Source of the DNA: Ulva prolifera | Taxonomy: Eukaryota > Chlorophyta > Ulvophyceae > Ulvales > Ulvaceae | Assembly (NCBI GenBank): GCA_023078555.1 | Contig: CM041197.1 | Span: 2,948,501-3,012,500 of the forward strand | Reading direction: 5' to 3' | Length of the DNA stretch: 64,000 nucleotides | In this document: in pieces, positions 34,583-47,695 of the stretch | Position numbering within the stretch: the first letter of the stretch is position 1 | Layout of the letters: every line of letters begins with the position of its first letter | Notes under the pieces: model-generated | The model's database searches: none | What the model was told of the DNA's origin: nothing | The model's input: the letters and a program-made list of their open reading frames with translations, nothing else | Made by a program: the position numbers and the translations under genes

Positions 34583-37500
34583 CGTCACTGCCCGCCCAAA
34601 CGCCCGTCATTCCCATCACATCGATCGCCGCCGGGAACAGAGGCGAAACTATGTCATGATCTCTTCACACGTGGATCGCAGCTGCTCGTAGCTTGCTGAT
34701 GCACGTCCGCATCGGCATGCATTGGGCGTCCACGTGGCAACGATGTGCGTACATTTATGGCTGCTCCGGCTATGATACCGAGTGCTAGAGGAGGCCAGTG
34801 TCGTGTTTTGCTGGTAGACTTGACCGACCGAACCCACCGAGTGAGTACTGAAATCCAGGCACCCGCATCTGTGTCTTCATTCTTCCTCTTCGTCTCACGA
34901 CATCGATATCTCAACGTCTGTACAGTTGCCCGTCAACTTGCAACTCGCTCGCGCCAACGGTGAAGGTGCGCCTTACAAGGTAGCGCTCAAAAGATTTGCA
35001 GTGGTGTGTTTTCGAGGCTTCTGCGACTCGAATGTGATCCGCCGCGGCCACACCGCCGAGATTCCGACGGCCAAACGGCCCCGCCCCACGGTACCGGTCT
35101 TGCAGCATTGACGTTCTGACGTCCCGACCCGGGCACCCCAAACTGCGGCTGAAATCATAGATTGATTTAAGTATTCATGTCAATATATATGCCTGGTCGC
35201 GCTTTCTTCTTCGAGGATGCGATATCTTTCCCGGTCATCTGGAAGTATTTTGAACACTTGCCACCACGCTGCCAGCCGGCTGATCACAGCCGTTGCATAT
35301 AACGCAGGTACAATACAGTCACATTGTACGATTTCTGTGTAGATACCTGCCTGCGCGAAGCGCTGTGCTGGCAAGCAGGGGTGGCTGTCTGGATCAGGCT
35401 GATGTGCCGAAACGCATATATATACCCCAGCAAGGGCGCGACCTGATCGCACTGTGGGTACATCCACTACATGCTACGATCATGCCATGCTTTTAACAAC
35501 CATACTCACCGCAGTTTGGTGCGCGCAGGCTTGTGGCCAGACAAGTGCTCCAAGAACTGGAGCTGTCCAAGTGCCTCTGTCCATCGCGAACACGACAGCA
35601 GGCGCCAGAAGGTCAGTCATGGCACACTGAAGCGATTAGTATCTGCATCAGGAGCTTTCTATGTATCGTGGACCAGACTTCGAGTCGCTGCCCTTTGGCG
35701 CGAATGCCCATCGCGTTCGAGACCCAGCTGTCCTCAGCCCAAGGGCAGCTGTTGATGGTCCCAGGGTGCGACCCTACCTGTATGCGGCCCACTGCTACGA
35801 CAGTATGCTTCAGGTGTCCTCTCCGCCGATGCGTGGGGGTGCGTGTTGTGACATGCCCACCCGCACAGTTAGCAGCTTGGATCTTGAGCAGCATGCACCG
35901 AGCACGGCGCATGCTGCTCAAGGCTCAAATTCAGTCATATTCGACATCACCGTTTGATGTGAAATGATTTTTGTTGCGAGAGCGGCGTGTTGGCGTCACC
36001 GGATGCTCCTCGCAAGGGAAAAGTTGCCGCGTCAAAATACTTGTGTGAAGTATGGCCGTCAGGTGAATCTCCAGCTCAGGCAGCTGTTGTTCTGTCCTGG
36101 GCACACGTGTTACATGTCGAACATGCCATACATACGCGCACGGCCGTGCGGTATGTGTCGCGACACAGTACCAGGGCCGTGTTCCACTCCGAACGTTTTC
36201 TCTGCTCTCAACGGCTGGAGTTGTGTCGGAGGCACAGTACCAGAAAACGCCAAGTTTACTCCCACAACATCCCCGCCAATGTTTCGATCGCGCACCCTCC
36301 GAAAGGTTCCTCAGGACGTCTATACTCTGCGAATCCCCACTGCCGTGTTGGTCACACAGTCGCGATGGCTGCAGCCTCCGCACCATGAATGTGGCTGGCT
36401 GGATACGTACATGTATCATGCACGTGGGGAAGACACTCTTGCAGACCTCCCTGCTGACCCAGGCAGCAATAGTCATAGCCCAGTCCTGGCCAGACAACGG
36501 CTGCCTTGCAGTGCCAGTGCCACATGTGATCCAATGTGTGCCTTGCCACAGCCATGCCACGGCCACACCGCCAAGGCCACATGGACAAATGGCCAGGCGG
36601 CCTACCTGCCTGCCACTCGACGTTTGGCACACTCTCTTTTGACTCACTGCAGGCGGACTTGCATGAGTCAAGTAGCACAGTTGCAGCACCGGCACGCAAC
36701 CAGGGGCCAAGCTACAGGACCAGCAGTGGCTAAGTCATCACCCCTTCTGGTCCTGGGGCGAGCTCCTGGCTGCTTGTCAGTGGGAGTGCTGCAGCTATCC
36801 AGCCTGGTCAGACACATACGAGTTGACACATACACATACAGAGATCAGCATCTAGATCACTAGTCACAGTGTGTCAAAGCTGTGGTACCCTTCCCAGTGC
36901 CAATGGCAGCAGAGGGGAAGCTGACATCAGGGGGACATGGAGGACACAGCCCCAGACACACAGGGAGTATGTAGGATTACATCATTGCCCATGTGGTCAC
37001 AGCCCCTGCAGCCACAACAGCCAGCATGTCACAGCCATGGCAACAGTCTGTTTTGGTGCTCTGCCATGCAACGACCTGAGACCTTGTGATCTATTCCCAC
37101 AGTCAGCCATGGCAATGCCCACAGCAGCCAGGCTGCCCAGCTTCGTTGTGGTGTGTGGTGCACCCCCTCTGCTCCCCCCTCAGTTCATCTACCTGTGCAC
37201 ACTCACCCACCAGTGCACACTGTCTGCCCCAGTTTCCCTTGATCTTTGCATGATCTTTGCATGCTCTTTTGGTGGCTTCATGGTAGATTACTACCAGGAG
37301 GGCCAGACATGACTGCCTGTTGTGGGTGCATGCATAACATGCCTAACGTTGTTATGTAGTTGTTTATGTAAGCACGGTAGGCAATCAGCCAGCACAAGAG
37401 CAAGCCCGTGTGGTTCGATGTCCACTTGATCTGCTCCTGAATCCACCACAGGCCCTCCGCTCCTGCCTGTACTGGCTGTGCTGGCTGTACTGCCTGTACT

Positions 37501-37914
37501 GGCTTGCACAGGTGCAGCTTGACGCAGTGCTCTGTGTGGGTGGATGGGTCACGTCTGTTGGTCTGTTGCTCTGTTGTCTGTTGGTCTGTTGCTCTGTTCG
37601 TCACCATGTCTCTTGGTCTGCGCAGAGGCGGGCCACAATGCAAAGCAATATCCTAAGCCATGCTTCACAAATCCTAGGATTAGCTAAGCCATTCTTTCCC
37701 AAGACATGCTTCATGAAGTTCACTCACTCGCTGCTGCCAAAGCCAAAGTGGCTGCTGCCACTCTCGTCACAAATCAAGCAGTAATCCATGTCTCCCACAG
37801 CCCTTCAGCATATCCAGATATCTGCTTCCTGCAACTTCAGGCCTCTGACGGGATGACTATGCTATCTGTTCTCAGGGCCAGCCATGTGGTTCCTTCCTGA
37901 CACCGCCCCCCCAC

Positions 37915-40278
37915 ATGCAGGACATGCAGGCCGTGCAAGCGCCAGCCCAGGCCCCGCCGAAGGAGCACAGCGCAGCCGGCTCGTCCTATAGCCACAGCCG
38001 CGGCCGAAGCCAACACAGCGCCACAGCGCAGGCGCGCAGCGGTTCCGGCGGCCGCATCACCACCTTCCCGGCGCCCCCCGCGCGCTCCGTGTCCGTCTCG
38101 CGTGGCCGTACAACTTCCGACACCATCTTCGATGCCGTGACACATCACCGGCAACACCTGAGCCACATGCGCTGCAGCTCCATGACGCCGCGCCGGGTCA
38201 CCCCCCGTGTTCCCAGCAGCGCCGCCCCAGCCACCTCCACCTCCACGTGCCCCTCAGTCCCGGCACTGCCCCCCCGCGTCTCGTCCTACGCGTCCTACAA
38301 CTCCCTCAATGACTGCACCTCCGGCATCCTCACCACACAGCACAGCATGCACAGCGCGCGCGGCAGCGGCGACCTGCACGCCGCGCAGCCCTGCGGCGCC
38401 GCCGCTCTGGCGCTGCCCACGCTGCGCACCCCCCGCCAACCCTCCCCCCCTCCCAAGCCTGCGCATGCATGCGGCGCGCGCGCCCTCGGCGACCTCGACT
38501 TCCCTATAGGGTACAACAGCACCCTAGAGGTGCACGACTGCCAGGTTCTGTCTTGCTCGGCGTCTGCGTCCCCGGACTCGCACGGCGCCCCCACAGACAC
38601 CCCCCGGTGCGTCGGCGGCCCCGGCGTTGTCTCAGTCAGCATCCCACGGCAGCTCCTCTGGGACGACCACGGGGCCCGCGGCAGCCCCCGGCGGCAATGC
38701 ATGGCCGAGCTGGCTCAACGCCTTGCCGTGGGGTCTGCAAGGCAGTCAGTATCCTCCGCCACAGAGGACCCCAAGAAGACGGCCCGTATGCTCAGCCTGC
38801 TGGAAGCTGCGCGTGACGCCGGCGCGGTGCCATGCACAGGAACCATACCTACACTGAGCATCCCCGGCCGGAAGTCCCTTGGTGCACGCACGTGCTGCGG
38901 TATTTCCGCCGAATCTACCGCCTCCTCCACACGCCACAGCCACGGCCGCGCGGCGGAAGCACACCGCGCGGATGAGGGCCATGCCGTAGCCCCTGAAGTC
39001 ACCGGCCTCATCTCCGCGCACTGCCACTCAGCCAGCGGCTGCTGCCCCATGCGTGCGCAGTTGCGCGCATCCCCGTTCTCCATGTCATCCTTCTGCGGCT
39101 CCGACCGGTCAGGGTTCGGCAGCGACAACCCGCGAATGCATGGCAAATACCCTGGCTACAGCGGCTCGGAAACATCCGAGGATCTCGACTCGGACCCCTT
39201 TCTCAGCGGCGGGACCCACGCAGAGTTCCCCGCAGCCTCCGAGGCCACCCCCTCGCCGCGCGCGACCGTTTGCCTTCCCCCCCGCCGCATGTCTGCTGAG
39301 CGCGTGCTGTCTTATGACCCCGGCGACCCGCAGTCCCATGTGTTCCGGACGTTCCTGCATGTGCCGGAGCCACCGGCTCGCTCCGGCGCGACGGCCGAGC
39401 ACCTTCCGCGCTGCTTCTGCGGCGGCGGAGACACGCTGTACGGCAGCGCGTGCGGCTGCGGCGGCGCGTCGTCGTTTGCGCACCCTGACACCGACTCGGC
39501 CATGTCCCGTTCGCACATGCGCGCCGCCTCCAGGGAGGGGACGTGTGAGGTCAAGCACGGCATGTCGCTCATGGACGACACCTCAGACTCGGAGATCGTC
39601 CGGACACCAACTGTGACGGACGCCGGCGACAGGACGATGGATATGCTGCCAGCCTCGTGGCGGGGCGAGGCCTCCCGCACGGCCGCTGCGACGCGCCGCG
39701 TCCCCCCGCGCATCAGCAGCCCGGCGCTCAGCGAGGGCACAGCATGCGACTGCGGGGATGTTTTGGACAGTGGGGTGCTCATGGACACTGCCCCCCGGCC
39801 GCCTGCGCACACGCGCCCCGCCGCCGTGCCCCCCTTGCGCACAGCCCTGCTCCGCCCGGACGCCGGACGTGAGCATGCTGTGTTCTGGGAGAGCTTCGAC
39901 GCAGCACGCAGCATGTCGGAGACGTTCCCGCTGTCTCGGAGCGACTCGACGATCATGCTGACGTCCGACGCGGCACGTGTCCAGGCGTGCTACGGCTGCG
40001 GCCTCGCGACCAACGACAGCATCTGTTCCAGTGCTGCTGGTGCGGGCGCGCGGGGCCTGGCGGTGTCGCGGCGGGGTCGGCGCGCCGAGGCCGCGCCTCA
40101 CGTCTCGGCCGCCTCACGGCATGCCTGTGTTGAGGTCCAGACCCCCCGGCGCACCTTCGGGCGGGTGCTGCGCGAGCGTGTCGTGCCGCGGCTTCCGCTG
40201 GCCTTCATCAACGCGCGCCGGCATCCGCCGCGGAGCACGTCCGCAGAACCGCGGCGCGGATGCATCGCCGCCGTGTGA
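37915..40278 (+). CDS. Ser/Pro/Ala-rich family protein, member 1 (long terminal exon)
   Basis: I do not recognise this protein. An open frame of 787 codons is very GC-rich like the confirmed exons. It may be a complete gene starting at MQDMQAVQAP or, more likely, a last exon. A pyrimidine-rich tract ends in AG at 37,920, and a second CAG at 37,929 fits the acceptor used in the paralogues. Visible features are GGRITTFPAPPAR at about residue 45, a long disordered Ser/Pro/Ala/His region, YPGYSGSETSEDLDSDPF near 415, MSAERVLSYDPGDPQSHVFRTF near 460, Cys/Gly-rich CFCGGGDTLYGSACGCGG, acidic Ser clusters such as DDTSDSEIV, and a basic C-terminus. No signal peptide or membrane segment is seen in this part. 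Two paralogues lie at 48.2 and 63.2 kb. Composition suggests a phosphorylatable, unstructured tail. Confidence 0.7.
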   Translation: MQDMQAVQAPAQAPPKEHSAAGSSYSHSRGRSQHSATAQARSGSGGRITTFPAPPARSVSVSRGRTTSDTIFDAVTHHRQHLSHMRCSSMTPRRVTPRVPSSAAPATSTSTCPSVPALPPRVSSYASYNSLNDCTSGILTTQHSMHSARGSGDLHAAQPCGAAALALPTLRTPRQPSPPPKPAHACGARALGDLDFPIGYNSTLEVHDCQVLSCSASASPDSHGAPTDTPRCVGGPGVVSVSIPRQLLWDDHGARGSPRRQCMAELAQRLAVGSARQSVSSATEDPKKTARMLSLLEAARDAGAVPCTGTIPTLSIPGRKSLGARTCCGISAESTASSTRHSHGRAAEAHRADEGHAVAPEVTGLISAHCHSASGCCPMRAQLRASPFSMSSFCGSDRSGFGSDNPRMHGKYPGYSGSETSEDLDSDPFLSGGTHAEFPAASEATPSPRATVCLPPRRMSAERVLSYDPGDPQSHVFRTFLHVPEPPARSGATAEHLPRCFCGGGDTLYGSACGCGGASSFAHPDTDSAMSRSHMRAASREGTCEVKHGMSLMDDTSDSEIVRTPTVTDAGDRTMDMLPASWRGEASRTAAATRRVPPRISSPALSEGTACDCGDVLDSGVLMDTAPRPPAHTRPAAVPPLRTALLRPDAGREHAVFWESFDAARSMSETFPLSRSDSTIMLTSDAARVQACYGCGLATNDSICSSAAGAGARGLAVSRRGRRAEAAPHVSAASRHACVEVQTPRRTFGRVLRERVVPRLPLAFINARRHPPRSTSAEPRRGCIAAV

Positions 40279-42253
40279 TGCAGCTGCACGTCTCTGTACA
40301 CAGGTTCGCGCCCCTCGTTTCTGCTGTATTCTCCGAACGTTGATCTGTGGCGGCCGTGCCACGTGCTGTGGAAGTTGAGTAGCCTCACGACGCGACTACA
40401 GAGCAGAGGCGGCAGGTGGTGGCCTCTTGCGGTTGCCGGCCAGGGATCCCTTTGATGCAGAATGCTGTAGCTCTCACAACGTTTGATTTTCCCTGTTACA
40501 TGTTCTTACTCCATTGGCTGGCTATGCAGGATTCGATTGGCCCTGTCCGCGTGGCAAGCACGACGCTTGCGGCACGTGCACACTGCCGCCCCGCTACGGT
40601 CTGCACCCCAGGGTTTCTACTTTTTCAGCAATCAGTTGTCAGGTCGGCTCCACCGCAGCGGTTCAACACAGTCATTCAAATCTGGACTGCACTGCCGCGC
40701 ACGCCTGCGCCAGGCGGGAGAGACCGGCACTGCAGCAACACCCTTCAGTCATCAACAGGGCAGGGTTGGGGGAGGGGGTTCATGTGGTTTTGGTGGTAGC
40801 GGAGGGGGAGGGGGGGGTGGAGGATGGTTTTTGAAGAGACGTTCCGGTCCAACGCACATATGTCAGTGCTATTACACGCCTCGCATGGTGTTTTTGCGTC
40901 CGCACCGAGTCGTCCAAGCTCGTAGAGTTGGCAAGGTGTATGTGAAGTGATGAAGGCAGCGCTCGCCGGCACCGTTCGAGGCGCACGCCACGCCGTCCGC
41001 TATTTGGCGATGTCCGCTGGGACACATGGCACATGCATGCCCTGTGCAAACAGGGGGCCCAGGGTTGGGGGAGCCTGTTGCAGGCGGCAGATGCATGGCA
41101 TGTGCCCCAGCCGGAGTGACGGCTGTGGAGAGCTCTCTTCAGTGAGACGATGGTCTTTAGGTCTGCGTAATTTTTGTTTTCTGAAGTGTCGCTGATCGCG
41201 CTGGGTCTGCCTTGTTCACAGCCTGCTACGTGTCAAACGCTGGTAGGCTGCACTGGGCGGTTCCCAGTGGCGATCAGGACCCCTAGCTTTCATAGGAACA
41301 ATGTATCGTTTGATGTATCCATCACCTCAGGCGCGCAGCCATTGATAGAGCGGAGCCGTTTGAGCCGGTCACGTCAGACGGCGCCGGTGGATTGTACTCT
41401 GCACTTGCGGCTGGTTGTAATTCCGACTGCAGTCCTGGACATGCATGCCCTGCATGCCTGCATGGCACCACGTGACGTTTACCTGAAAGGAGGAACGTGT
41501 ACAATCTCAGTCTGTACATTGGCACCGGTGGCGGAGTGTCTACGTGCCGCGGTTGCCGGTGCCGTGGTCTTGTATCGCCGCAGGCAGCACCTCGGCGCAC
41601 AGTTTGCCTCGCGGCCCCATACTTCCGCATTCCAGGTGTGGTCTTACACGGTTCCGAGTCGACCAGACTGTGGACAGCTGGGCGCCCATTTCTGAGCGTT
41701 ACCACGCTGCGGCGGGCGCACCTGCGGCGGGAGGCCCAATGCATGCAGTGGGCATGCGCCTCTCGTGCAGCCACATGTTCCCGCGTGCGCAGCTCAGCGC
41801 CGCTGCATCTGCATGGGAGCGAGTCCCAGAGGACGTGGCGGGGTAGGAGGACGTGGATACTCGCATGCCGATGACCATGCGAATATCAACCACTTCCGCG
41901 CACAGCGGAATCACGAGGTTTTGGGCACGAGGTTTTGGGCACGGCTGGATGCAATTTGTCGGGCCACCGAATCTCACTGGCACTCGGTGCGTTGACTGGA
42001 AAGTGGTTGGAAGGAGGGGGGGGGGGATTCGTCGAGGGGAATGCTCCAGAGCAGCGCGCACGCAAGTGCCAGCCCAATTTATGGCGTCAGCAGGGTCTCC
42101 TCCCAGGCTCCTTTCAGGCGCCGACTGTCCCTGGAGCCTGCCGAATGACAGTTCAAAGGGCAGCATAATGACCTGTCTTGACGCTTCAAGGAAGACTGCA
42201 CAGCTGTATGGCCACATGGCGGCTTGCATCTGACATGCATATGTAGTCCCGTT
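40279..42253 (+). other. Gene-poor stretch after family member 1
   Basis: Holds the presumed 3' UTR of the 37.9-40.3 kb exon, including G-rich tracts near 40,765-40,825. A plus-strand open stretch at about 41,280-41,695 contains YLKGGTCTISVCTL. It could be an exon but has no recognisable match. Confidence 0.3.
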
Positions 42254-42314
42254 GATTCGGAGTTGTCAATGTCCAATAGGATACGGCTCAGTAAATTCAG
42301 ATTTACTTTACTTT
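42254..42314 (+). repeat. Dispersed repeat R1
   Basis: Reads gattcggagttgtcaatgtc, then caataggatacggctcagta, then aattcagatttactttactt. The flanking tagtcccgttgattcgg (42,244 onward) is echoed by tagtcccgttatctcgg near 42,527. The R1 copy may therefore sit inside a ~295-bp element. Confidence 0.75.
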
Positions 42315-45300
42315 CCATGCAGATGCCTCGCATGGACATGTTCTACAAGGAGCATGCTTGTGTTTACAAATTGGACAAAGCATGACAGTACGGAAGGCCT
42401 TCTGTTGTCAAACAGTGACCATTGTGTTACAAGGACAAAGCAAGCAAGGCAGGTAGCACCGCGGGCAGCAACCAGGGGAGCTATTATCAAACAGTGACCA
42501 TTGTGCTGCACCTCTAGCATCACAGCTAGTCCCGTTATCTCGGTTTGCAGCTACGCTCAACAGGTCGACAGTTCAGCCTCGAATGGAACTCTCGAGTCAC
42601 ATTGAGGAGTCACTTTTACGTACCGGCTCAACGGGGGCACGCTAAATTTCGGACAACGGGCTCACAAACGTATGCGCGGCATCGATGTCTGGCAGGCATT
42701 CTACTGTAAGTGCAGTCTCACAGGTCTGGCTGGACGTGGGGGCTTGACCCACGCGTGACCAGCTTCGTTGCTTTATGCTGTATGTTATGACAATGTTTTC
42801 GATGGCTGACGCGTGCACAGTGTTGCTGGACGCCTCCTTCTTCGATGTTCAAGAGATGCGAGTGCGTTCTGTCCAGTGCCTGAAGAGCAAGCCGCTGAAC
42901 GCGATCAGTCGACGCAACGTTTCCCCCGTACATGCGTGAATCATAGGTGGCTAACGCTGTCATGGATGGTCTTGACGCAGCTGCAAAATCGACAATTTTG
43001 TACAAGGTGCACCTATGACAGACATAGCGACAAGTGTTCCAACCATCGGTGCGTCGTCTACGTATTCAGCTTTGATGTACAAATGTTTTTGCTCCAAATC
43101 TAAGGCTATTTCAAGTGGCTCTCGCACTCATCATGCACGGTGGCATGGCCGTGTCACATGTTTACCACTGCTTACTGTCCAAAAACTAACTTGATGTACC
43201 TTTCGCAGGTTGCCACGACGAGACACTACAATATAACCACTTTGTATTCACGGTATTCACAGTCTGGGGCATTGTATTGAGGCGACCATCATGAAAGCAC
43301 TCCTTCAGCCAAACAGATGCACTGATGCAGCTGCCTGACACAGCTGACAGAGATCATGCAGGGACCGCAGTGAAAGGGTTCCATGTGATCCAACACTTCT
43401 GGCTGATTCAGAGTGTCAGCTGCGGCATCGGTATGCCATCAGATTCAACCACAGAGACACAAAAATCCTGAATTTGCAGCTCACAGTGGAGGACCCACTC
43501 AGACTATCGCCACTCTCATTTTCGCCTACCAACAACTTCTAATGAGCCTCTCAGTGGCTCCGCTGCAGCTTGGATTACTGACAAGCCTGTTCAAATGGCC
43601 CATCTCCCAGTTGGTCGGTGCTTGCAGCCAGCAGTCAAGTTTCGTGCGCTGAAAGGTCGAAAGTGGCACGTGCAATCATGCATGGCCACTAGGGGACGAT
43701 CATGGCACCAACACGCCACGAGAGACTGCACCTGAACAAGCCTGTCGTGCGCCTTCCATCATCACAGTCTTGCTGCAGGGGTGAAGGGCTGCATGAAAGA
43801 CGCCTGTCGGCAGTATTGGAATCACTGAGGCGCTTCGAGCTGCCGACGAGCGTTTTCCTCTGCAAACACATGTCGACTGCGGGCGGTGGTGCCTGTGCCC
43901 GATCGGGGGGTCAGCATCCTGACTCTTGCCCAGGTGCCATACTTCAGGTGATGCCCAGGTGCTGCAGTTCAAGTGTGCGTTGCAGGTGTTGTGCCCCCGC
44001 ATCACCACGGGGCAGCCTCCTGGTGCTGTGGTGCTGCATGCCCACTGTGACTCTGGAACATCGCAGTCCCTCTGATCACTAGCTGCATCAGCATCTGCCC
44101 ACCATGGCAGGCAGGCAACATTCGCAGAGCAGCGGCAGCCCATGTGACTCGGAACCTCCTCATTCTGGGCAACACAAGGAGCTAGCCTGCCTGGGTTCCT
44201 GGCTGCAGTGTGTGATGTTCCGGATCAGTGACACACTGAGTTGTCACTGCTGAGCTGGAACATGTGCATGAGAGCAGGTATATTGTACAGATACCTGAGC
44301 AGCAGCGCATTCCCTTAATCAGCAGCCCGCTGTGAGACTGAGAGGGCTGATGGGGTGCTGAATCTGTACATGAGCCACCTCCCACTATTTGATCATGCTG
44401 GTCAGCATGTCATGGCATCAGATCTAGAAGCCCACTGAACCTCTCCTATGTTGGAGGCCGGTTGAGGTTGTACATCTGGTAGGGGGCGGGTGAGACAGTA
44501 CATCTGATGTCATGACATGCCAACCAGCATTAAATTCAGCACCCTATCAGCCCTCTAGCTTGGCCAGGGTCTGCTTGCTTTGCTTGGAGGATGAGCAGGA
44601 TCCTGATGATTCTGGCATCAGCCTGGGCAAGGCCAATGAGTCATGGTCTCATGAGTCATTCTCCTTGTTGCAACTGCAAGGACAGGCCCACAATCTGCAG
44701 TCCAGTGTCTGCGCCTAATGACAGATTGTGTTAGAAGATTGTGCCAGGAGCATTGTGGATTCATAACAGCTTGCCAGAGCCCTGGGGATGGGGCACTGCG
44801 TGGCTGAAGCGTACACTATGGAATTTGGCATTTGCCAGTGTCACACGAAACTGTACTGCATCCACATCCCGGACATGAACATAGCTTGGTGACCTGCATA
44901 TGATCTGTGAGCTGCTTGTGTCGTTGCCTAGAAAATCGTATAGCCTGTGGCTGCTTGTGGCTGGGTAAGACCACCAACCGTAGAGGCTGTGCCATTAGAA
45001 ACAAGGCACCAGCTGTCAGCAATCACCCAGAACACAAACACCGCCGCACTCCCAGCTCAAAGCTGGGCCGCGCGTCTGCAAAGCATTGCTGTTTGAGCTG
45101 CTACGCAGTCTGTCTTCTTGTTCTGCCATGCAAAGGCCTGACGTTGTGCATATTTGTTTACTCCAGGAGGCCCTGTGGAGCCCCTATCCCGGGCTTTTGC
45201 CTTACCACCCCCCTTCATCAGTGGGTATGTGCAGCCCTTACCCCCACGTGGTCAGTTGGGGTCAGTTGGCCACATCCACCACTGCGCAGTGTCTGGTGGC

Positions 45301-47235
45301 TGCTGTGGCATTGGCTGTGACATCGCAGTTGCTTGTGATCTCGCCACTGCGCAATATCTGGTGACAGGCAGGCGGCAGTGCACAGAGCCACTGCAGCCAC
45401 GGGCATATGCCAGTGAACATGGCTATGAGCAGCAGAAGCCTGTGCGCCCACAAGGGCCAAAAGCAGTGCTCTACCCACTGCTGTTGCCTACACTGTTCAC
45501 TGAGTACCAAGCTTCAGTCTTTAGTCATACTGAGTACCAAGCTTGGGCGTAGGGAGTGTGTGCTGGCAGCCACCTGATGATTATGGCCCTGAGCAGCAGA
45601 AGCGTGTCTGGTCCAGCAGTGCCGAATACAGCACACCACCCACTGCCGTTGCCTAGTGCACATACTGTAGTCACACAGACTACTAAGGTTATGCCTCGGC
45701 GCAGTGTGGCCACATGGGCTGGCAGCCACTCATGCCTGCTGATCAAGCTGCTTGCTCCAGCATTGCCCGTGGGCAGATCTGAAGGATAGAGATCTCGAGG
45801 CAAGCGATGCCTGGCGCTGTGCCGGCTGCCACAGTGATCAAGGCAAATGCTGTGAGCACAAGTGAGGTGCTAGACACAGGCATGCCCTGTGCTTGGTGAT
45901 CGTGCATCTCCGAGACCACAAAAAAAATCCAAGAGGTTGTTAGGTTGCAGGTTTAGAAACTGCGTTATGACTCATGAGTGAGCTCTGTATATCATAGGAA
46001 CAGACGGGTTGACCGGCAAACAATGCGGAGCGACGAGATCGGCCAGGAAGCGCTTGCACTGTATAGTGAGGCCAGCAGCACACGTGCCTGGCCTCCTGTA
46101 GCCGTGATGATGTGCGGAGTCGCTGTGGTGTGTGTGCTGGCGTGCTGCGCTCGTTACGCCAAGAGACTGCGCTGGGCGTTGTGCATGGTGCGCTGCCCAC
46201 GTTCGCAGTCGCTCGGAGGTCCGCGTGGCGGCCATGCATGGCCCTGCCATGCAGGGCCGTGCAGATGTGCATGCGCGCGGCCCACCCGCGCGCAGCCCCG
46301 GCGGATTCGCGCAGCATGGCCCCCCTCACAATTTGAATGAGCGCCCATGCGAAGGGCTGCACCACGGCCTAAAAGCCTTCACGCCCCTACTGTGTGCAGG
46401 CTATGTTTGCTGCGGTCTGTTAATAGACCTCACATTTGTTGTGCTGATATCTACTTGGTACCGAACGTTTTACAGTCACCTGGCAGTAGTCAACTCTGGT
46501 AGCACTGGTCATCGCCCGAGCCGTCGTCGCAGCGCTGCAGAACACGGCACAGCCTCTGCTCCCAAAACCCGCTACCGCAAGATTATTAGTGGCTTATCTA
46601 AGGCGCCTGGCGACATATTCAGAGCTGGTACGCAGCAAGGCAATCTCGAGCGCACTCGGCCTCTCTGTTGCGTGCCGTTTGTTGCCGTCTCGGTCAATTC
46701 ATGGCCTTCCACGGGCTGATGCTCAAATACCTTCCGCAAAGATAACGTAGAATCGTCGTATTGTGTGAATGTGTATCGTTGTAGAGGCTGAGCCAAGTCA
46801 TGGCATCATGATTGCGGTAGACGCCGCGGCTAAGACCGTCGTATCCATGGCACCCATCGTGCGAAGTGCCGAGGTCTCGTGTCTGAAGCAAAGCCCTGTA
46901 GACATATCATCGTGTCTCACACGTCGAGCAGTCGTGCATGTGTGTATTACGGCGGTAACGGTGTCAGCAGGGCAAGACATGAGCGCTTCGAAGACTCGCA
47001 TGATCCCGACTGATGTTTCCCTCCCGCAGTGAACAAATTCTCGGTTCAGACATAGCATCATACCGAGTTGGACGGCTCGTCTCATAGTAGCACTCACAGG
47101 CTACGTGTCACTGCAGGTGTTGACGCTACAGAGGTCAAGCTGCGGCTGTTCTCGAGGCTCAGCGTTTGACCGCGCCATTCGAGCCAGGCGACTACCTGGA
47201 GCCCTCGCTGTGGCCACATGGCAACCGTTGAGGTC
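42315..47235. other. Gene-poor, repeat-rich stretch; no gene assigned
   Basis: A 19-bp direct repeat (tcaaacagtgaccattgtg) occurs near 42,409 and 42,488. Possible plus-strand membrane-type segments are seen near 46,085-46,180 (WPPVAVMMCGVAVVCVLACC followed by basic residues) and 46,400-46,470. An exon-like open stretch at 46,785-47,031 is preceded by AG. None matches a family I know, and frames do not join convincingly. Confidence 0.25.
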
Positions 47236-47664
47236 AGATTGAACTGATGTCAGCCTTCATCTCAGACTCAGCTGCAACGATGCAGCACGCCCCGGTCCTC
47301 GAGTCGCTCTGCGCGTTCCGTGGAGATGACGTGTCGGACGCTCCGCGGGCCTCACGCACCATGCAATCTTGCCGCACCACAAGCCCAACTTCGCCACGTG
47401 TTCACGCCACCGTACGCCCCTCCCCGCGCGTGACGGCTTCGCTACATGTGACAGGTGGCTACTGTTAGCACATCAGCAGAGCCCACATCAGCACTTTACG
47501 TTTTAGTTGCTGTCGTGATGTATATCATATGCTATCCGGTGCCGGTGTGCGTGCTTACAAATGCGCTGATAGATCTTCGACTGCGAAAGTCGCGGCCGAG
47601 GCACGTGAAATATCCGACACGCAGCACCGCATGCGGCATGGCGGCGTGTGCGCGTTCCGCCTGA
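47236..47664 (+). pseudogene. Small relative of the Ser/Pro-rich family (PVLESL fragment)
   Basis: The segment from 47,247 reads MSAFISDSAATMQHAPVLES and continues with a Ser/Arg-rich stretch ending at a stop at 47,466-47,468. Its PVLESL, CRTTS and TVR positions line up with the fragment at 61,235-61,501 (MQRSPVLESL, CRTRS, TVRFF), and PVLETL occurs inside family member 2. A CAG acceptor at 47,453 could join it to an overlapping open stretch to 47,664 with a hydrophobic segment (LYVLVAVVMYIICYPVPVC) and a basic tail. It may be exons of the upstream part of member 2, a separate short gene, or a relic. Confidence 0.4.
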
Positions 47665-47695
47665 ATTCTGCAGCGCCCTGTCGCCGCACGAGGTG

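Larger units (their letters stand above)
29043..37914 (+). other. Unassigned region with scattered plus-strand exon-like segments
   Basis: No protein family is recognised here. Several plus-strand pieces look exon-like. One is 30,102-30,345 with VNLKLEGGSLSPG after an AG. Another is 34,754-34,837 (MAAPAMIPSARGG onward) ending at a gtgagt donor and followed after a cag by LPVNLQLARANGEG at 34,926. A third is 35,529-35,612 (RLVARQVLQELELSK). A fourth starts at 36,063 with VNLQLRQLLFCPG. The recurring VNL[QK]L start could reflect repeated beta-sandwich modules of a large ectodomain upstream of the 37.9 kb exon. I could not join these in one frame, so function is unknown. Introns are probably present; pseudogenisation is possible. 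Confidence 0.25.

Noticed and set aside
34754-36900. Possible Argonaute-like exons (VNLQL, LVARQVLQELELSK)
   Set aside because: Only vague similarity. No PAZ or PIWI motifs follow and the frames do not join.
37915-40278. C-terminal prenylation (CaaX-type) signal on family member 1
   Set aside because: The cysteine in GCIAAV is five residues from the end, not four.
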